A stretch of 64,000 nucleotides of DNA from Chryseobacterium camelliae (GTDB lineage Bacteria > Bacteroidota > Bacteroidia > Flavobacteriales > Weeksellaceae): positions 62,001 through 126,000 of the forward strand of contig NZ_JAUTAL010000001.1 of NCBI RefSeq assembly GCF_030818575.1, read 5' to 3'. The notes beneath the pieces are model-generated. The model was not told the DNA's origin and searched no databases. It worked only from the letters and a program-made list of their open reading frames with translations. Positions 55,596 to 64,000 of this stretch are shown one piece after another; positions within the stretch are counted from its first letter, which is position 1, and the number at the start of each line of letters is the position of its first letter. The translations under genes were made by a program, and so were the position numbers.

Positions 55596-55627
55596 GAGGC
55601 ATTTTCTTTGGAAAATGTCTCTTTTTT
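55596..55627 (+). terminator. Terminator after the DUF2383-type gene
   Basis: Stem GAGGCATTTTC / GAAAATGTCTC, TTTG loop, then six Ts. Confidence 0.8.
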
Positions 55628-55663
55628 ATGCTATCATATCTAGAAACAGGCTCATAAAATGGA

Positions 55664-55698
55664 GCTGTCCTCACAGGATATAGCCATGTCAGGACAGC
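55664..55698 (-). terminator. Possible terminator of the signalling operon
   Basis: Inverted repeat GCTGTCCT / AGGACAGC with a 19-nt loop, 44 nt after the last receiver gene on the minus strand. Weak T-run (TCCATTTT). Confidence 0.4.
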
Positions 55699-55742
55699 AT
55701 CTTTTATTTATCGGTGCAAATCAGATGCTGGAACAAAAAAAT

Positions 55743-56108
55743 CTAATTTTGTACCAGCCGGGCTACCTTTTCTTCCAGATCTTCCAGGTTAAATGGTTTG
55801 GCAACATAATCGTCAGCTTTAGCGCTGGCGGCCAGCGCAGCGATGTCGTTATTGGCCGTAACATATATAACCGGAATTTTGCTGAATTCTTCATGGTTCT
55901 TCAGGAGGCGGGTTGCCTCTACACCTCCGATATTCGGGATCCAGTTGTCCATCAGAATAATATCCGGACGGAATGCTGATACTTTATCTATGATATCATG
56001 GGATGTTTCAGAAATTTCAACTTCATAGCCGCCTTCTTCGAAAATAATGGTGATCACCTCCAGAATAACGGTGTCATCATCAAATATCAAAATCTTTTTT
56101 TTACTCAT
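55743..56108 (-). CDS. Single-domain response regulator
   Basis: A 121-residue receiver domain with no output module. KILIFDDDTVILEV gives the acidic pocket, DIILMDNWIPN the phospho-Asp, and VAKPFNLEDL the conserved Lys. Last gene of a minus-strand signalling operon; it may be a phosphate carrier for the kinases upstream. Confidence 0.85.
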   Translation of the reverse strand: MSKKKILIFDDDTVILEVITIIFEEGGYEVEISETSHDIIDKVSAFRPDIILMDNWIPNIGGVEATRLLKNHEEFSKIPVIYVTANNDIAALAASAKADDYVAKPFNLEDLEEKVARLVQN

Positions 56109-56133
56109 ATCATTTATTTTGAATCTAAAGTTT

Positions 56134-56718
56134 TTATTGTGCTGAATATAATTTATTAATATGTTCTGCCAGGTTTCCCGGCGTAATCAGGCGATCATAG
56201 TTTACCCTTTCTACTGCATACTGCGGCATATACCGTACTTCTGCCGTTTCCGGATCCTGGATCCATACCTGGCCTTTGTTTCTTTTGATATAGTTCAGCC
56301 CCTCAACGCCATCTGCATTGGCTCCCGATAAGAGAACGCCGGTAAGGTTCTCTCCGTACATTTCGGCGGCAGATTTAAAGGTGACATCTATGGAAGGCCT
56401 TGAGTAATTCAGTTTTTCTGAACTGTCCAATGCTACAGAATTCTTGCTTTCAAAAAGCAGGTGATAGTCAGCAGGTACAATGTAAATGCCATTCACATCA
56501 ATGTCTGTCTTATCTTCAATCTCAATCACATCAACAGGAGAAAACTGCTGAAGCAGCGCCGGTAAAATACTTACGGAATGGGCTTTGCGGTGAACCACAA
56601 CCAGAATGGGAAAAGCGATGGGACTATCCAGCTTTTTCACCATTTCCAGGATGACCTGCAGACTTCCGGCAGACCCGCCTATCACCATTAATTCTGTTTT
56701 GTTTTCACGCGCTCCCAT
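56134..56718 (-). CDS. Stand-alone CheB-type methylesterase domain
   Basis: This 194-residue domain lacks the receiver module of chemotaxis CheB. The catalytic triad is visible: Ser in GGSAGSLQ, His in VVVHRKAHS, and Asp in SGANADGVEG. CheB deamidates and demethylates chemoreceptors, but no receptor gene lies nearby, so the substrate is unclear. It sits 10 nt after cheR. Confidence 0.8.
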   Translation of the reverse strand: MGARENKTELMVIGGSAGSLQVILEMVKKLDSPIAFPILVVVHRKAHSVSILPALLQQFSPVDVIEIEDKTDIDVNGIYIVPADYHLLFESKNSVALDSSEKLNYSRPSIDVTFKSAAEMYGENLTGVLLSGANADGVEGLNYIKRNKGQVWIQDPETAEVRYMPQYAVERVNYDRLITPGNLAEHINKLYSAQ

Positions 56719-56728
56719 AGCTTTCCTG

Positions 56729-57559
56729 TTAGTGGTGTTCTACTTTTTTCCAGATGCGCTGATCGTCGACCTGATGGTAATATTTCCCTAAATTGGAAAA
56801 CCTCAGGGTCTCTTTGGAGCCCAGTGCCAGAAATCCCAGATTTTCCAGGCTCGCATCAAAAAGCCTGAATACACGTTCCTGCAATGCCTTATCAAAGTAG
56901 ATCAGCACATTGCGGCAGATCACCAGCTGGAAACTGTTGAAAGAACTGTCTGAAACCAGGTTGTGGGTAGACAGGATCAGTTTTTCCTGCAGGCTTTTAT
57001 CGAAACGGGCACTGTCGTAATTAGCGGTATAATAATCTGAAAAATCCTTTTTCCCTCCGGAAAGGATATAGTTTTCAGAATATAACTTCATCTGCTGCAG
57101 CGGAAAAACTCCCGAGCGTGCCTTTTCCAGTACAGAGGGATTGATATCCGTACCGTAAATCAGTGATTTATGATAGAGATTGGCTTCCTTGAGCAGGATA
57201 GCAATAGAGTAGGCCTCTTCACCGGTGGAGCATCCCGCTACCCAGATCCGGATCAGGGGATAGGTTCCCAGCTGGGGAAGGATTTTTTCTCTTAATGCTT
57301 TGAAAAAATAGGGATCGCGGAACATTTCAGTAACGTTGACCGTAATTTCTTCAATAAAATGTTTAAGGTAATCGGGATCATTAAGCACGGTATAGCGCAG
57401 CTCTGCAAAGCTGGTAAATTTATCGATCACACAGATGCGGTTGATCCTGCGCCTGAACGAAGCCCTGCTGTACAGGGAAAAATCGTACCCGTACAGTTCA
57501 TAGACATCCTTGATCAGGTGTTCCACTTCTTCGTCTTTAATGATACTCGGTTCTAACAT
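56729..57559 (-). CDS. CheR-type protein methyltransferase
   Basis: The 276-residue enzyme has a CheR N-terminal helical domain (about 10-75) and a SAM-binding domain with VAGCSTGEEAYSIAI and GTDINPSVLEKA, plus ICRNVLIYFDKALQ near residue 215. It should methylate Glu residues with SAM. Its start shares a base with the stop of the upstream receiver (TAATG), implying coupling. Confidence 0.85.
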   Translation of the reverse strand: MLEPSIIKDEEVEHLIKDVYELYGYDFSLYSRASFRRRINRICVIDKFTSFAELRYTVLNDPDYLKHFIEEITVNVTEMFRDPYFFKALREKILPQLGTYPLIRIWVAGCSTGEEAYSIAILLKEANLYHKSLIYGTDINPSVLEKARSGVFPLQQMKLYSENYILSGGKKDFSDYYTANYDSARFDKSLQEKLILSTHNLVSDSSFNSFQLVICRNVLIYFDKALQERVFRLFDASLENLGFLALGSKETLRFSNLGKYYHQVDDQRIWKKVEHH

Positions 57560-57924
57560 TAAACATATTTTTCTATAATACTGATGAGGTCATCTACATC
57601 AATAGGTTTTGAAATATAATCCTGTGCTCCCGCATCGAGGCATTTCTGCCGGTCTTCAGGCATGGCCTGTGCCGTAACGGCTATTACGGGAATATTGCTT
57701 ATAGAAGGTGTACTTCGGATAATCCTGATCGCTTCATAGCCATCCATCTCCGGCATCATCATATCCATTAACACAATTCCTATGCCGCCATCTCCTTTCA
57801 GCAGCTCAATGGCATCATGTGCCATCAGGGAACTTTCCATCTGGTAGCCCCGGGCTTTCAGGGTCAGCTTCAGTGCAAATATATTACGCGGATCATCATC
57901 CACAATCAAGATTTTCTTATTCAT
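57559..57924 (-). CDS. Single-domain response regulator
   Basis: A 121-residue receiver: ILIVDDDPRNIFAL (acidic pocket), VLMDMMMPEMDGYEA (phospho-Asp), ISKPIDVDDL (Lys). It resembles the last receiver of the upstream hybrid kinase. 15 nt gap to that gene. Confidence 0.88.
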   Translation of the reverse strand: MNKKILIVDDDPRNIFALKLTLKARGYQMESSLMAHDAIELLKGDGGIGIVLMDMMMPEMDGYEAIRIIRSTPSISNIPVIAVTAQAMPEDRQKCLDAGAQDYISKPIDVDDLISIIEKYV

Positions 57925-57939
57925 CAGACTTTTTGCTGT

Positions 57940-60900
57940 TTAACTTTCATACAACCAAACACGTAACAGGGACAGGAGCTGATCAATATCCACCGGCTTC
58001 GAAATGTAATCTGAAGCACCGGCCGTAATACATTTTTCACGTTCTCCGATCATCGATTTTGCCGTTACGGCAATAACCGGCAGCCTGGTAAACATCGGCA
58101 TTTTCCTGATCTGACGAATAGTTTCATAGCCGTCCATTTCCGGCATCATCATGTCCATAAGGATTACATCGATATCCGGATGCACCTTGATCTGTTCCAG
58201 TGCCTGCTTTCCGTCCATGGCCAGGACTACTTCCACTTTGTATTTTTCCAGTGCTTTGGTCAGGGAGAAAATATTCCTTACATCATCATCCGTGATCAGG
58301 ATCTTCTTCCCGCTCAGGACTTCAGTAAGCGATCCCAGGGTTTTACTCCGGGTTATTTCAGGAGAACTGTTTTTTTCTTCCACCAGATGCAGGAATAATC
58401 CTACTTCATCCAGGATCCGTTGATAAGAGTGGGCGGTTTTTACCACGATAGAATCTGCATACTGCCTGATCTTCAGCTCTTCGGATTTGGAGAGGTTGCG
58501 CTCGGTAAATATAATGATCGGTAAATTCTCCAATCCTTCATAACTCTTGATGGCCTCGATAATTTTATATTCATTGCCTCTGGCAGGCCCTACATCAAGG
58601 ATCACGCAATCTACTTCGTCGGAAGTCAGTGCTTTTACACTGTCTTCAACATTATCTTCAACCGAAAGGGAAATGTTGAAGTTGCTCAGGAAGTAATGCA
58701 GTGCACTTGCATGTTTGGCATTTTCTTCCACGATCAGTACTTTTTGAGGGGATTTGCGAAGTGCTTCCTCAATTTTTTTAAATACATCCGTCATTTGCTC
58801 AAGCGCTACAGGCTTGTTGATAAAGTCTATGGCTCCCCGCATCAGGCTTTCTTTTTTTACCTGTAATGAGGACATCATATGCACAGGTATGTGCTTGGTT
58901 TGCAAATGGTTTTTCAATTCATCCATCACCTGCCATCCGTCCCTTACCGGGAGCTGCACATCCAGTAAGATGGCAGACGGGCGGTATTGTAGCGCCGCAG
59001 AAAGGGCATGGTCCCCACGCACCACTACAACGCCTTTGTAATGCTGCATATGGGCATATTTAAGGAGTGCTTTGGCAAAATGGGTATCGTCTTCTATAAT
59101 CAGGATGACTTTGTCACCTTCTGCAATATTGTCACGGTCGTCATCCACGTCTTCCGGGATTTCCAGCACTACCGATGGCTTTGCCGGCTGTGGCTCTTCC
59201 AGGTCCAGGATATGTTTGATTTCCTGGACATCTTCTTGGATAATTTCCACCAGATCCTGATCGGTCTGTATGTGCACCTCCTTTGATAAAGCATTTATCG
59301 GAATAGAGAGTGTAAACTCGCTGCCCTCATTTACCTTGCTTTTCAGTGTCAGCTCGCCTCCTAAAAGCCTTGCAATTTCACGGCTGATGGAAAGTCCCAA
59401 TCCTGTACCCCCGAATTTTCTCCGTGTAGATCCGTCTGCCTGCTGGAATGCTTCAAAGATAATATGCTGTTTTTCTTCAGGAATCCCGATTCCCGTATCT
59501 TTTACGGAGAAGGTAATAAAATTACTATGTTTAGGATCTTTTCTGACCTGTAGCCCGATACTACCTTCCGATGTGAATTTAAGAGCATTTGAAAGGAGGT
59601 TCCGCAAAACCTGGTCCAGTCTCAGACGGTCTGTTTCTATAGACTCGCTTAACTGTTCATTAATATCGATGTCAAACCGGATCCCTTTGTCGTGTACCAG
59701 CGGGTTAAACAGGTCTTGCAGATCTTTCACCACTTCCTGAATCACCACATCCTGGTATTCAAGGGTCATTTTTCCGGATTCAATTTTCGCCAGGTCCAGA
59801 ATTTCGTCAATAAGGGTGAGGAGGCTGCTTCCGGAGCTTTGGATGACTTTGGCGGATTCTACCTGATCTTCATTCAGGTTTTCTTCCGGATTTTCAGCCA
59901 TCAGTCGGGAAAGCAGAAGGATAGAGTTCAGGGGCGTACGAAGCTCGTGGGACATATTTGCCAGGAATTCCGATTTGTATTTAGTGCTCAACGCCAATTC
60001 CTCCGCTTTTTTCTGGATTTCAATATTGCGTTCGGCAATCAGGTGATTTTTCTCTTCCAGCAGCTTTGAACGTTCTTCCAGTTCGCTGTTGGTCTGCATG
60101 AGTTCTTCCTGTTGTACCCTGAGTTCTTCTTCTGAGGCCTGGAGTTTTTGGGTCTGTGCTTCCAGTTCCGTATTCAGGTTTTCAAGTTCAGAATGCTGCA
60201 TCTGCAGTTCCTCTGCCTGTGCCTGGGTTTCTTCCAGAAGGCGCTGTTCCTTTTCACGTGCTTTGGCGGCAGAAAGTGCAATGGCAATATTCCGTGTGCC
60301 TTCAACACAGTATTCGATTCTGTCCTGATCAAAATTGGTGGCGGAGTTCAGCTCCATTACACCGTAACATTCTCTTCCGAGCATAATAGGAGCTAAGAGG
60401 ATACCGTCTATTTTCATCTTGCTGCCGGCAAAAGTAACTGCAAAATCATTATCATCGAGATCATTGAAAATCCTTGTCTTCTTGCTCTTGAATACCTGCC
60501 CGATCATGCCTTCGCCAGGTTCAAATACCTTTTTCATGGCATCTTCAAGTCCTACTGCCTTGCTGAGTTTCAGTACCCCGTCATCCATAAGGTAAATGGC
60601 ACCGTTAATGCATTTTCCATATTCAATCAACTGGTTCAGGGCATTATCGGTCACCTCTTTCACAGAATTATTTCCTACCAGCGATTCATTCAGCATGGCA
60701 AGACCTTTCTGGCGCCAGTCGCTTTTGTTGATCTTGTCGAAAGACTTTTTAAGGGAATCTGTCATGTGATTCAGGGATCCTACGAGATCGCCAAGGTCGT
60801 CTTCCGAGTTATCCACCACTTTCTGGCTGTAGTCGCCATTGGCTACACGGTTGGCAATTTGCTGTATGGCACTTACCCTCCTCGTGATCTCAAGGTCTTT

Positions 60901-61551
60901 TGCCTTGAGTTCTTTTTCCAGCTTCTCTCTTCTGATAAGGTCATTTCGCAACTTTATATAGAAAAATACAGTAACCACCAAAGCAGCGATTGCAGAAAGT
61001 ACAATGAATATAACGGTTGTGGTAGAAGAGAGGTTAAGGCTCTTGTTTTTAATTTCCAGCTGCTTCTCTTCATACTGTACAAAATCCTGAACCAGTTTCC
61101 TGCACTGATCCATATAGAATTTGCTCGTCATCATCTGGTCCTGGGTCAGGAGAATACCTTTATGCTTGTTCTCAACAAGCTTTTTAAGGTGTTCCATATT
61201 TTCATTGACATTCTGCTCCAGCTGATTCAGCCGTTTAAGCTGGTTGGGATCGTCAATCTGTAGATTTTTTGCGCGTTCTATTGCTTTCGGAAACTCAATA
61301 AGGCTCCGGTTATAAGGCTCAAGATAGTTCTCCTTTCCGGTCAGCTGGTATCCGCGGTCCCCCGTTTCAGCATCCAGCAGGGCAATAAGCACATCTTTCA
61401 CCGCGGTAATAGACCGGCGGCTTTTGGACAGGCTCTCCCGGTTCTCCATTTGATTCTGAATGCTCACATAAGAAGCTATGGAGCTGGCAATGAGAATAAG
61501 CAATGATAATCCGACTCCGAACTGTAAATTTCGTATGATTTTTTTCGGCAT
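57940..61551 (-). CDS. Hybrid histidine kinase: CHASE3-HAMP-GAF-HisKA-HATPase-REC-REC-REC
   Basis: The 1203-residue membrane kinase has TM1 (about 10-28), a CHASE3-like sensor (ALLDAETGDRGYQLTGKENY), TM2 (about 175-198), HAMP, GAF (about 285-430), a long coiled coil (about 435-525), HisKA with FLANMSHELRTPLNS, and HATPase motifs (DTGIGIP, GGTGLGLSISREIA). Three receivers follow near 815, 945 and 1080. The first and last have clear phospho-Asp sites (LLDVQLPVRDG, LMDMMMPEMDG); the second reads VILDVGPARGN, less typical. The signal is unknown. Receptor-like coiled coils could be the target of neighbouring CheR/CheB; that is a hypothesis. Confidence 0.9.
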   Translation of the reverse strand: MPKKIIRNLQFGVGLSLLILIASSIASYVSIQNQMENRESLSKSRRSITAVKDVLIALLDAETGDRGYQLTGKENYLEPYNRSLIEFPKAIERAKNLQIDDPNQLKRLNQLEQNVNENMEHLKKLVENKHKGILLTQDQMMTSKFYMDQCRKLVQDFVQYEEKQLEIKNKSLNLSSTTTVIFIVLSAIAALVVTVFFYIKLRNDLIRREKLEKELKAKDLEITRRVSAIQQIANRVANGDYSQKVVDNSEDDLGDLVGSLNHMTDSLKKSFDKINKSDWRQKGLAMLNESLVGNNSVKEVTDNALNQLIEYGKCINGAIYLMDDGVLKLSKAVGLEDAMKKVFEPGEGMIGQVFKSKKTRIFNDLDDNDFAVTFAGSKMKIDGILLAPIMLGRECYGVMELNSATNFDQDRIEYCVEGTRNIAIALSAAKAREKEQRLLEETQAQAEELQMQHSELENLNTELEAQTQKLQASEEELRVQQEELMQTNSELEERSKLLEEKNHLIAERNIEIQKKAEELALSTKYKSEFLANMSHELRTPLNSILLLSRLMAENPEENLNEDQVESAKVIQSSGSSLLTLIDEILDLAKIESGKMTLEYQDVVIQEVVKDLQDLFNPLVHDKGIRFDIDINEQLSESIETDRLRLDQVLRNLLSNALKFTSEGSIGLQVRKDPKHSNFITFSVKDTGIGIPEEKQHIIFEAFQQADGSTRRKFGGTGLGLSISREIARLLGGELTLKSKVNEGSEFTLSIPINALSKEVHIQTDQDLVEIIQEDVQEIKHILDLEEPQPAKPSVVLEIPEDVDDDRDNIAEGDKVILIIEDDTHFAKALLKYAHMQHYKGVVVVRGDHALSAALQYRPSAILLDVQLPVRDGWQVMDELKNHLQTKHIPVHMMSSLQVKKESLMRGAIDFINKPVALEQMTDVFKKIEEALRKSPQKVLIVEENAKHASALHYFLSNFNISLSVEDNVEDSVKALTSDEVDCVILDVGPARGNEYKIIEAIKSYEGLENLPIIIFTERNLSKSEELKIRQYADSIVVKTAHSYQRILDEVGLFLHLVEEKNSSPEITRSKTLGSLTEVLSGKKILITDDDVRNIFSLTKALEKYKVEVVLAMDGKQALEQIKVHPDIDVILMDMMMPEMDGYETIRQIRKMPMFTRLPVIAVTAKSMIGEREKCITAGASDYISKPVDIDQLLSLLRVWLYES

Positions 61552-61557
61552 AAAAAA

Positions 61558-63027
61558 TTAATGTAAAGGTAGGGTAAAATAAAACGTGGAACCTTCGTTG
61601 ATCTTACTGGATAATCCGATGGTTCCATGATGCTGTTTAATGATTTCAGAACAGATGTAAAGGCCGATGCCCATGCCCTGAAACTGCAGTGAAGATTCTT
61701 CCACACGATAGAATTTACTAAAGACGGCTTCCTGTTTAAAGTCGGGGATACCAATCCCGAAATCCGTAACGCTGACTTTTACTTCATCATCATCTACAAA
61801 GGTGGTTACGATGATATGCTGCTTTTTCGGTGAGTATTTTATGGCATTAGACAGAAAATTGATCAGCACCTGCTCAATGCGTATTTCATCAAAAGGCATG
61901 ATCATATCCGGTTTAGTGCCGTGGCGCTCTATTCTGATATTATTTTCTTCGTGTGTCTGGAGAATGGTTTCTATGGAATTGTGTATAACCGTTTCCAGGT
62001 TAGCCGGCTTTTTGTTGATTTTCAGTTTTCCGTTTTCTATTTTGGAAACATCCAGCAGGTCATTGATCAGGGTATTCAGTTTTTCGATCTGGGTGAGGGC
62101 TTTCGTGACAAATCCTGCTTCGGAGCAGGAGTCATCCAGTTTAAGCTTGCGTTCCAGCAATTGAATGTATGCTTTTATACTGGTAAGAGGGGTCTTTAAT
62201 TCATGGCTGGCAATGCTCAGGAATTCGTCTTTCTCTTTTTCTACCTTTTTCTGATCTTCGATATCGGTAAAAGTACCGACCCAGTTTTTCAGGGTATTGC
62301 CTTCGTGTACGGGTGACATCCGCAAAAGATGGTATCGGTAGTCCCCGGATCCCCTGTTCCTGATGCGTACTTCAAGGTCCAGTGCTTTTCCCATCTTTCG
62401 GCAGAGCTCAAATTCTTCCTGTATGTTAGGGTCATCCGGGTGGGTTTCCGGGAACTCTTTATCGGAAGCAGAGTATTCGTACCAGCGGGCATTGACGAAA
62501 TCCACCTTTCCCTCTTCATTCAAGGTGAAGGCAATCTGCGGAAGGGCTTCCAGCATAAGATGAAAATAGTCTATTCTGGACTTCATACTTACCTGCGATT
62601 CCCTTCTTCCTTTTACCTCCAGTTCCAGGCTCTGCTGGGTTTTCTTCATCGCAAGGTTCTGTTCCTGAAGGTTGTAATAGGTTTTTACTTTTAGAAGCAG
62701 GATTTCCGGATCGATAGGCTTGGTTACATAATCTATACCTCCGGAGGCATATCCACGTGTAATGAATCTTTTTTCAGTATTTACAGCGGATAAAAATATA
62801 ATAGGAATCTCTTTGGTTTTACTATATCCGGCAAATGTCTCTGCCACTTCAAAACCATCCATGTCCGGCATCTGTACATCTAAAATAATCAGAGCATAAT
62901 TATTTTTAAGTGCTTTTCCTAACGCCTCTTCACCCGAATTGGCTGTGTCTACCTGGAAATCTCTGGATTCCAGCAGCCTTTTTAAGGAATAGATGTTGTT
63001 TTGATTATCATCAACAATTAAGATCAT
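61558..63027 (-). CDS. REC-PAS-histidine kinase hybrid
   Basis: The 489-residue protein has an N-terminal receiver (ILIVDDNQNNIYSL; LIILDVQMPDMDGFEV), a PAS domain (about 150-265; FHLMLEALPQIAFTLNEEG), HisKA (FLSIASHELKTPLTSI) and HATPase (DFGIGIPDF, GMGIGLYICSEII). It has no membrane segment, so it is a soluble relay kinase. First gene of the operon. Confidence 0.9.
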   Translation of the reverse strand: MILIVDDNQNNIYSLKRLLESRDFQVDTANSGEEALGKALKNNYALIILDVQMPDMDGFEVAETFAGYSKTKEIPIIFLSAVNTEKRFITRGYASGGIDYVTKPIDPEILLLKVKTYYNLQEQNLAMKKTQQSLELEVKGRRESQVSMKSRIDYFHLMLEALPQIAFTLNEEGKVDFVNARWYEYSASDKEFPETHPDDPNIQEEFELCRKMGKALDLEVRIRNRGSGDYRYHLLRMSPVHEGNTLKNWVGTFTDIEDQKKVEKEKDEFLSIASHELKTPLTSIKAYIQLLERKLKLDDSCSEAGFVTKALTQIEKLNTLINDLLDVSKIENGKLKINKKPANLETVIHNSIETILQTHEENNIRIERHGTKPDMIMPFDEIRIEQVLINFLSNAIKYSPKKQHIIVTTFVDDDEVKVSVTDFGIGIPDFKQEAVFSKFYRVEESSLQFQGMGIGLYICSEIIKQHHGTIGLSSKINEGSTFYFTLPLH

Positions 63028-63201
63028 AAGGGGTAAAAATAGTCTATAATTAGTAGTGATTTACTTGAGTTTCCAAAAGTAGTCACAGTAACAGCAAAAA
63101 TTGGGCTATTTTTAACAAAATCTTATAAATAAAGTAAAATATTGTTAAATAAAAGCCTTAATGCATGACATTATCTTGAAGCCATGCGCTGATGCTGAAT
63201 C
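63028..63201 (-). other. Upstream region of the signalling operon
   Basis: AT-rich with no ORF, holding the operon promoter by position. No confident TAnnTTTG was recognised. Confidence 0.35.
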
Positions 63202-63546
63202 TTATCCGTGATTTTCTTCGCAATATTTTTTCTTCCATTTGGCCACCGAATTTCTGCTGAGTTTGAAATGCTTCGCCAGCTGGGTGTTGTTCAGCCCATT
63301 TTTCTTCTGGTACTCCAGGATCTGCATAACAGTAGCACGGTCATAGGCCCTGAGCTTTTGGTTGGAGGCCAGTGAAGTCTTGTTCCCTGTTCCGGTAATC
63401 AGATTATTCAGCCGGATGATATCCAGTACCGTAAATTCTTTTTTATTTAAGATTGACTGACAAATAGGTTCCTTATCCGGATATTTGATGCTGATCATAT
63501 CACGGTAGATTTTCCTGTAATCAGGAGAAGTAGGTAGTGTGTCCAT
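63202..63546 (-). CDS. Small helix-turn-helix protein, orphan
   Basis: The 114-residue protein has an N-terminal helical region (DYRKIYRDMISIKYPDKEP) and a C-terminal helix-turn-helix (NGLNNTQLAKHFKLSRNSVAKWKKKY) like the DNA-binding part of transposases and regulators. No catalytic transposase domain is visible. Its neighbour at 63612 is also an HTH protein. Such orphans recur in Chryseobacterium, but I know no function. Confidence 0.65.
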   Translation of the reverse strand: MDTLPTSPDYRKIYRDMISIKYPDKEPICQSILNKKEFTVLDIIRLNNLITGTGNKTSLASNQKLRAYDRATVMQILEYQKKNGLNNTQLAKHFKLSRNSVAKWKKKYCEENHG

Positions 63547-63611
63547 TTGGAAGTAGATAACGGGTAAAAGTTAGGTTTGAAAATTAAATGTGGATACGAC
63601 TTATTTTAAGG

Positions 63612-64000
63612 TTATTTTGATTTATTTTTGCTGATCCATTTGTATAGAGTGGTTTTCGGAATGCGGTATTCTTCCACAATTTCCATCTTCGTCTTTTTTT
63701 CGGTATAAATCAGTTCCAGAATAAAATCTATAACTTCCTGGGTGTAAATGTTCTTACGGAATTCCGGAAGTTTGCTTTTATGGGGTGCTTTTTTAATGTA
63801 GTTATTCCCCTGCGGCGGCGAATACAAAATTAAATGCTGGCTGTAAAGCCTGAAAAAGTCATATTTAAGCAGTTTGCTCCACCGCAGCAATACTTCAGTT
63901 TTAATATTGGCAGACTGATACATCAGGTTGACTTCTTCTTCGTCGAGCTTTAAGAAACTGCATATGCGGGATATTTCCAGATCGCTTTCCGCAACTTTCT
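63612..64000 (-). CDS. Helix-turn-helix protein, N-terminus beyond the window
   Basis: The frame is open past the internal ATG at 63923 to the end of the window: KVAESDLEISRICSFLKLDE then VNLMYQSANIKTEVLLRWS, so the real start lies beyond position 64000. LLRWSKLLKYDFFRLYSQHL and a C-terminal helix-turn-helix (EIVEEYRIPKTTLYKWISK) are visible. It is likely a small DNA-binding protein, related in style to the previous gene. No transposase catalytic core. Confidence 0.65.
   Translation of the reverse strand, partial: KVAESDLEISRICSFLKLDEEEVNLMYQSANIKTEVLLRWSKLLKYDFFRLYSQHLILYSPPQGNNYIKKAPHKSKLPEFRKNIYTQEVIDFILELIYTEKKTKMEIVEEYRIPKTTLYKWISKNKSK

Overview
The window looks like a chromosomal segment of a flavobacterium, most likely Chryseobacterium or another Weeksellaceae member. 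The basis is gene content: type IX secretion (T9SS) C-terminal sorting domains, DUF5606 and DUF6443 proteins, a 14-gene NADH dehydrogenase operon with a short NuoG, TAnnTTTG-type -7 promoter elements, and little Shine-Dalgarno signal. No database search was run; family calls rest on motifs recognised by eye.

Layout. (1) 85-3551: housekeeping genes (DUF5606, mazG, FUSC membrane protein, a beta-propeller lipoprotein). (2) 3915-18754: a polymorphic-toxin locus. An apparent operon encodes a T9SS-sorted propeller protein, a YD-repeat protein, an RHS protein with a zincin-like C-terminal toxin (HEMSH), and a candidate immunity lipoprotein. Three silent RHS tip cassettes follow. Each repeats part of the RHS core, then switches at the GRW...DPDG junction to a different toxin (a second zincin, an alpha/beta-hydrolase with GYSYG, a possible ParB-like nuclease), then carries its own candidate immunity gene. 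None has a start codon: each opens just after a stop codon. The copied core lengthens with distance from the main gene (about 0.4, 0.8 and 1.1 kb to the junction). Terminators and remnants of an antisense XRE regulator separate the cassettes. This is the most unusual system in the window. (3) 19169-27322: a metallophosphoesterase fused to an outer-membrane barrel, an HD-PycTM protein, a bestrophin-like channel and a large GAF-type protein. (4) 27395-41655, minus strand: nuoA-N, with an extra outer-membrane protein gene between nuoF and nuoG, a 1-nt frameshift in nuoL, and degenerate short repeats in many gaps. (5) 41875-54746: mixed housekeeping genes (GNAT, YugP-type peptidase, yigZ, ribD, DUF349, aroE, secreted endonuclease I, FtsX-like permease, rbfA, mce, a CAT-anticodon tRNA, map) and a 58-residue membrane protein. 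(6) 55119-63027: a DUF2383-type four-helix protein, then a minus-strand signalling operon (REC-PAS-kinase, CHASE3/HAMP/GAF hybrid kinase with three receivers, a receiver, CheR, CheB, a receiver). (7) 63202-64000: two small helix-turn-helix proteins, the last running off the window.

How the parts relate. The RHS array would let recombination in the shared core swap a silent toxin tip plus its immunity gene onto the expressed RHS protein. Three of the four toxin tips carry frameshifts or a nonsense codon, so they are decaying, or kept as sequence reservoirs, or affected by sequencing error. The nuoL frameshift in an otherwise intact essential-looking operon makes the error explanation worth testing first.
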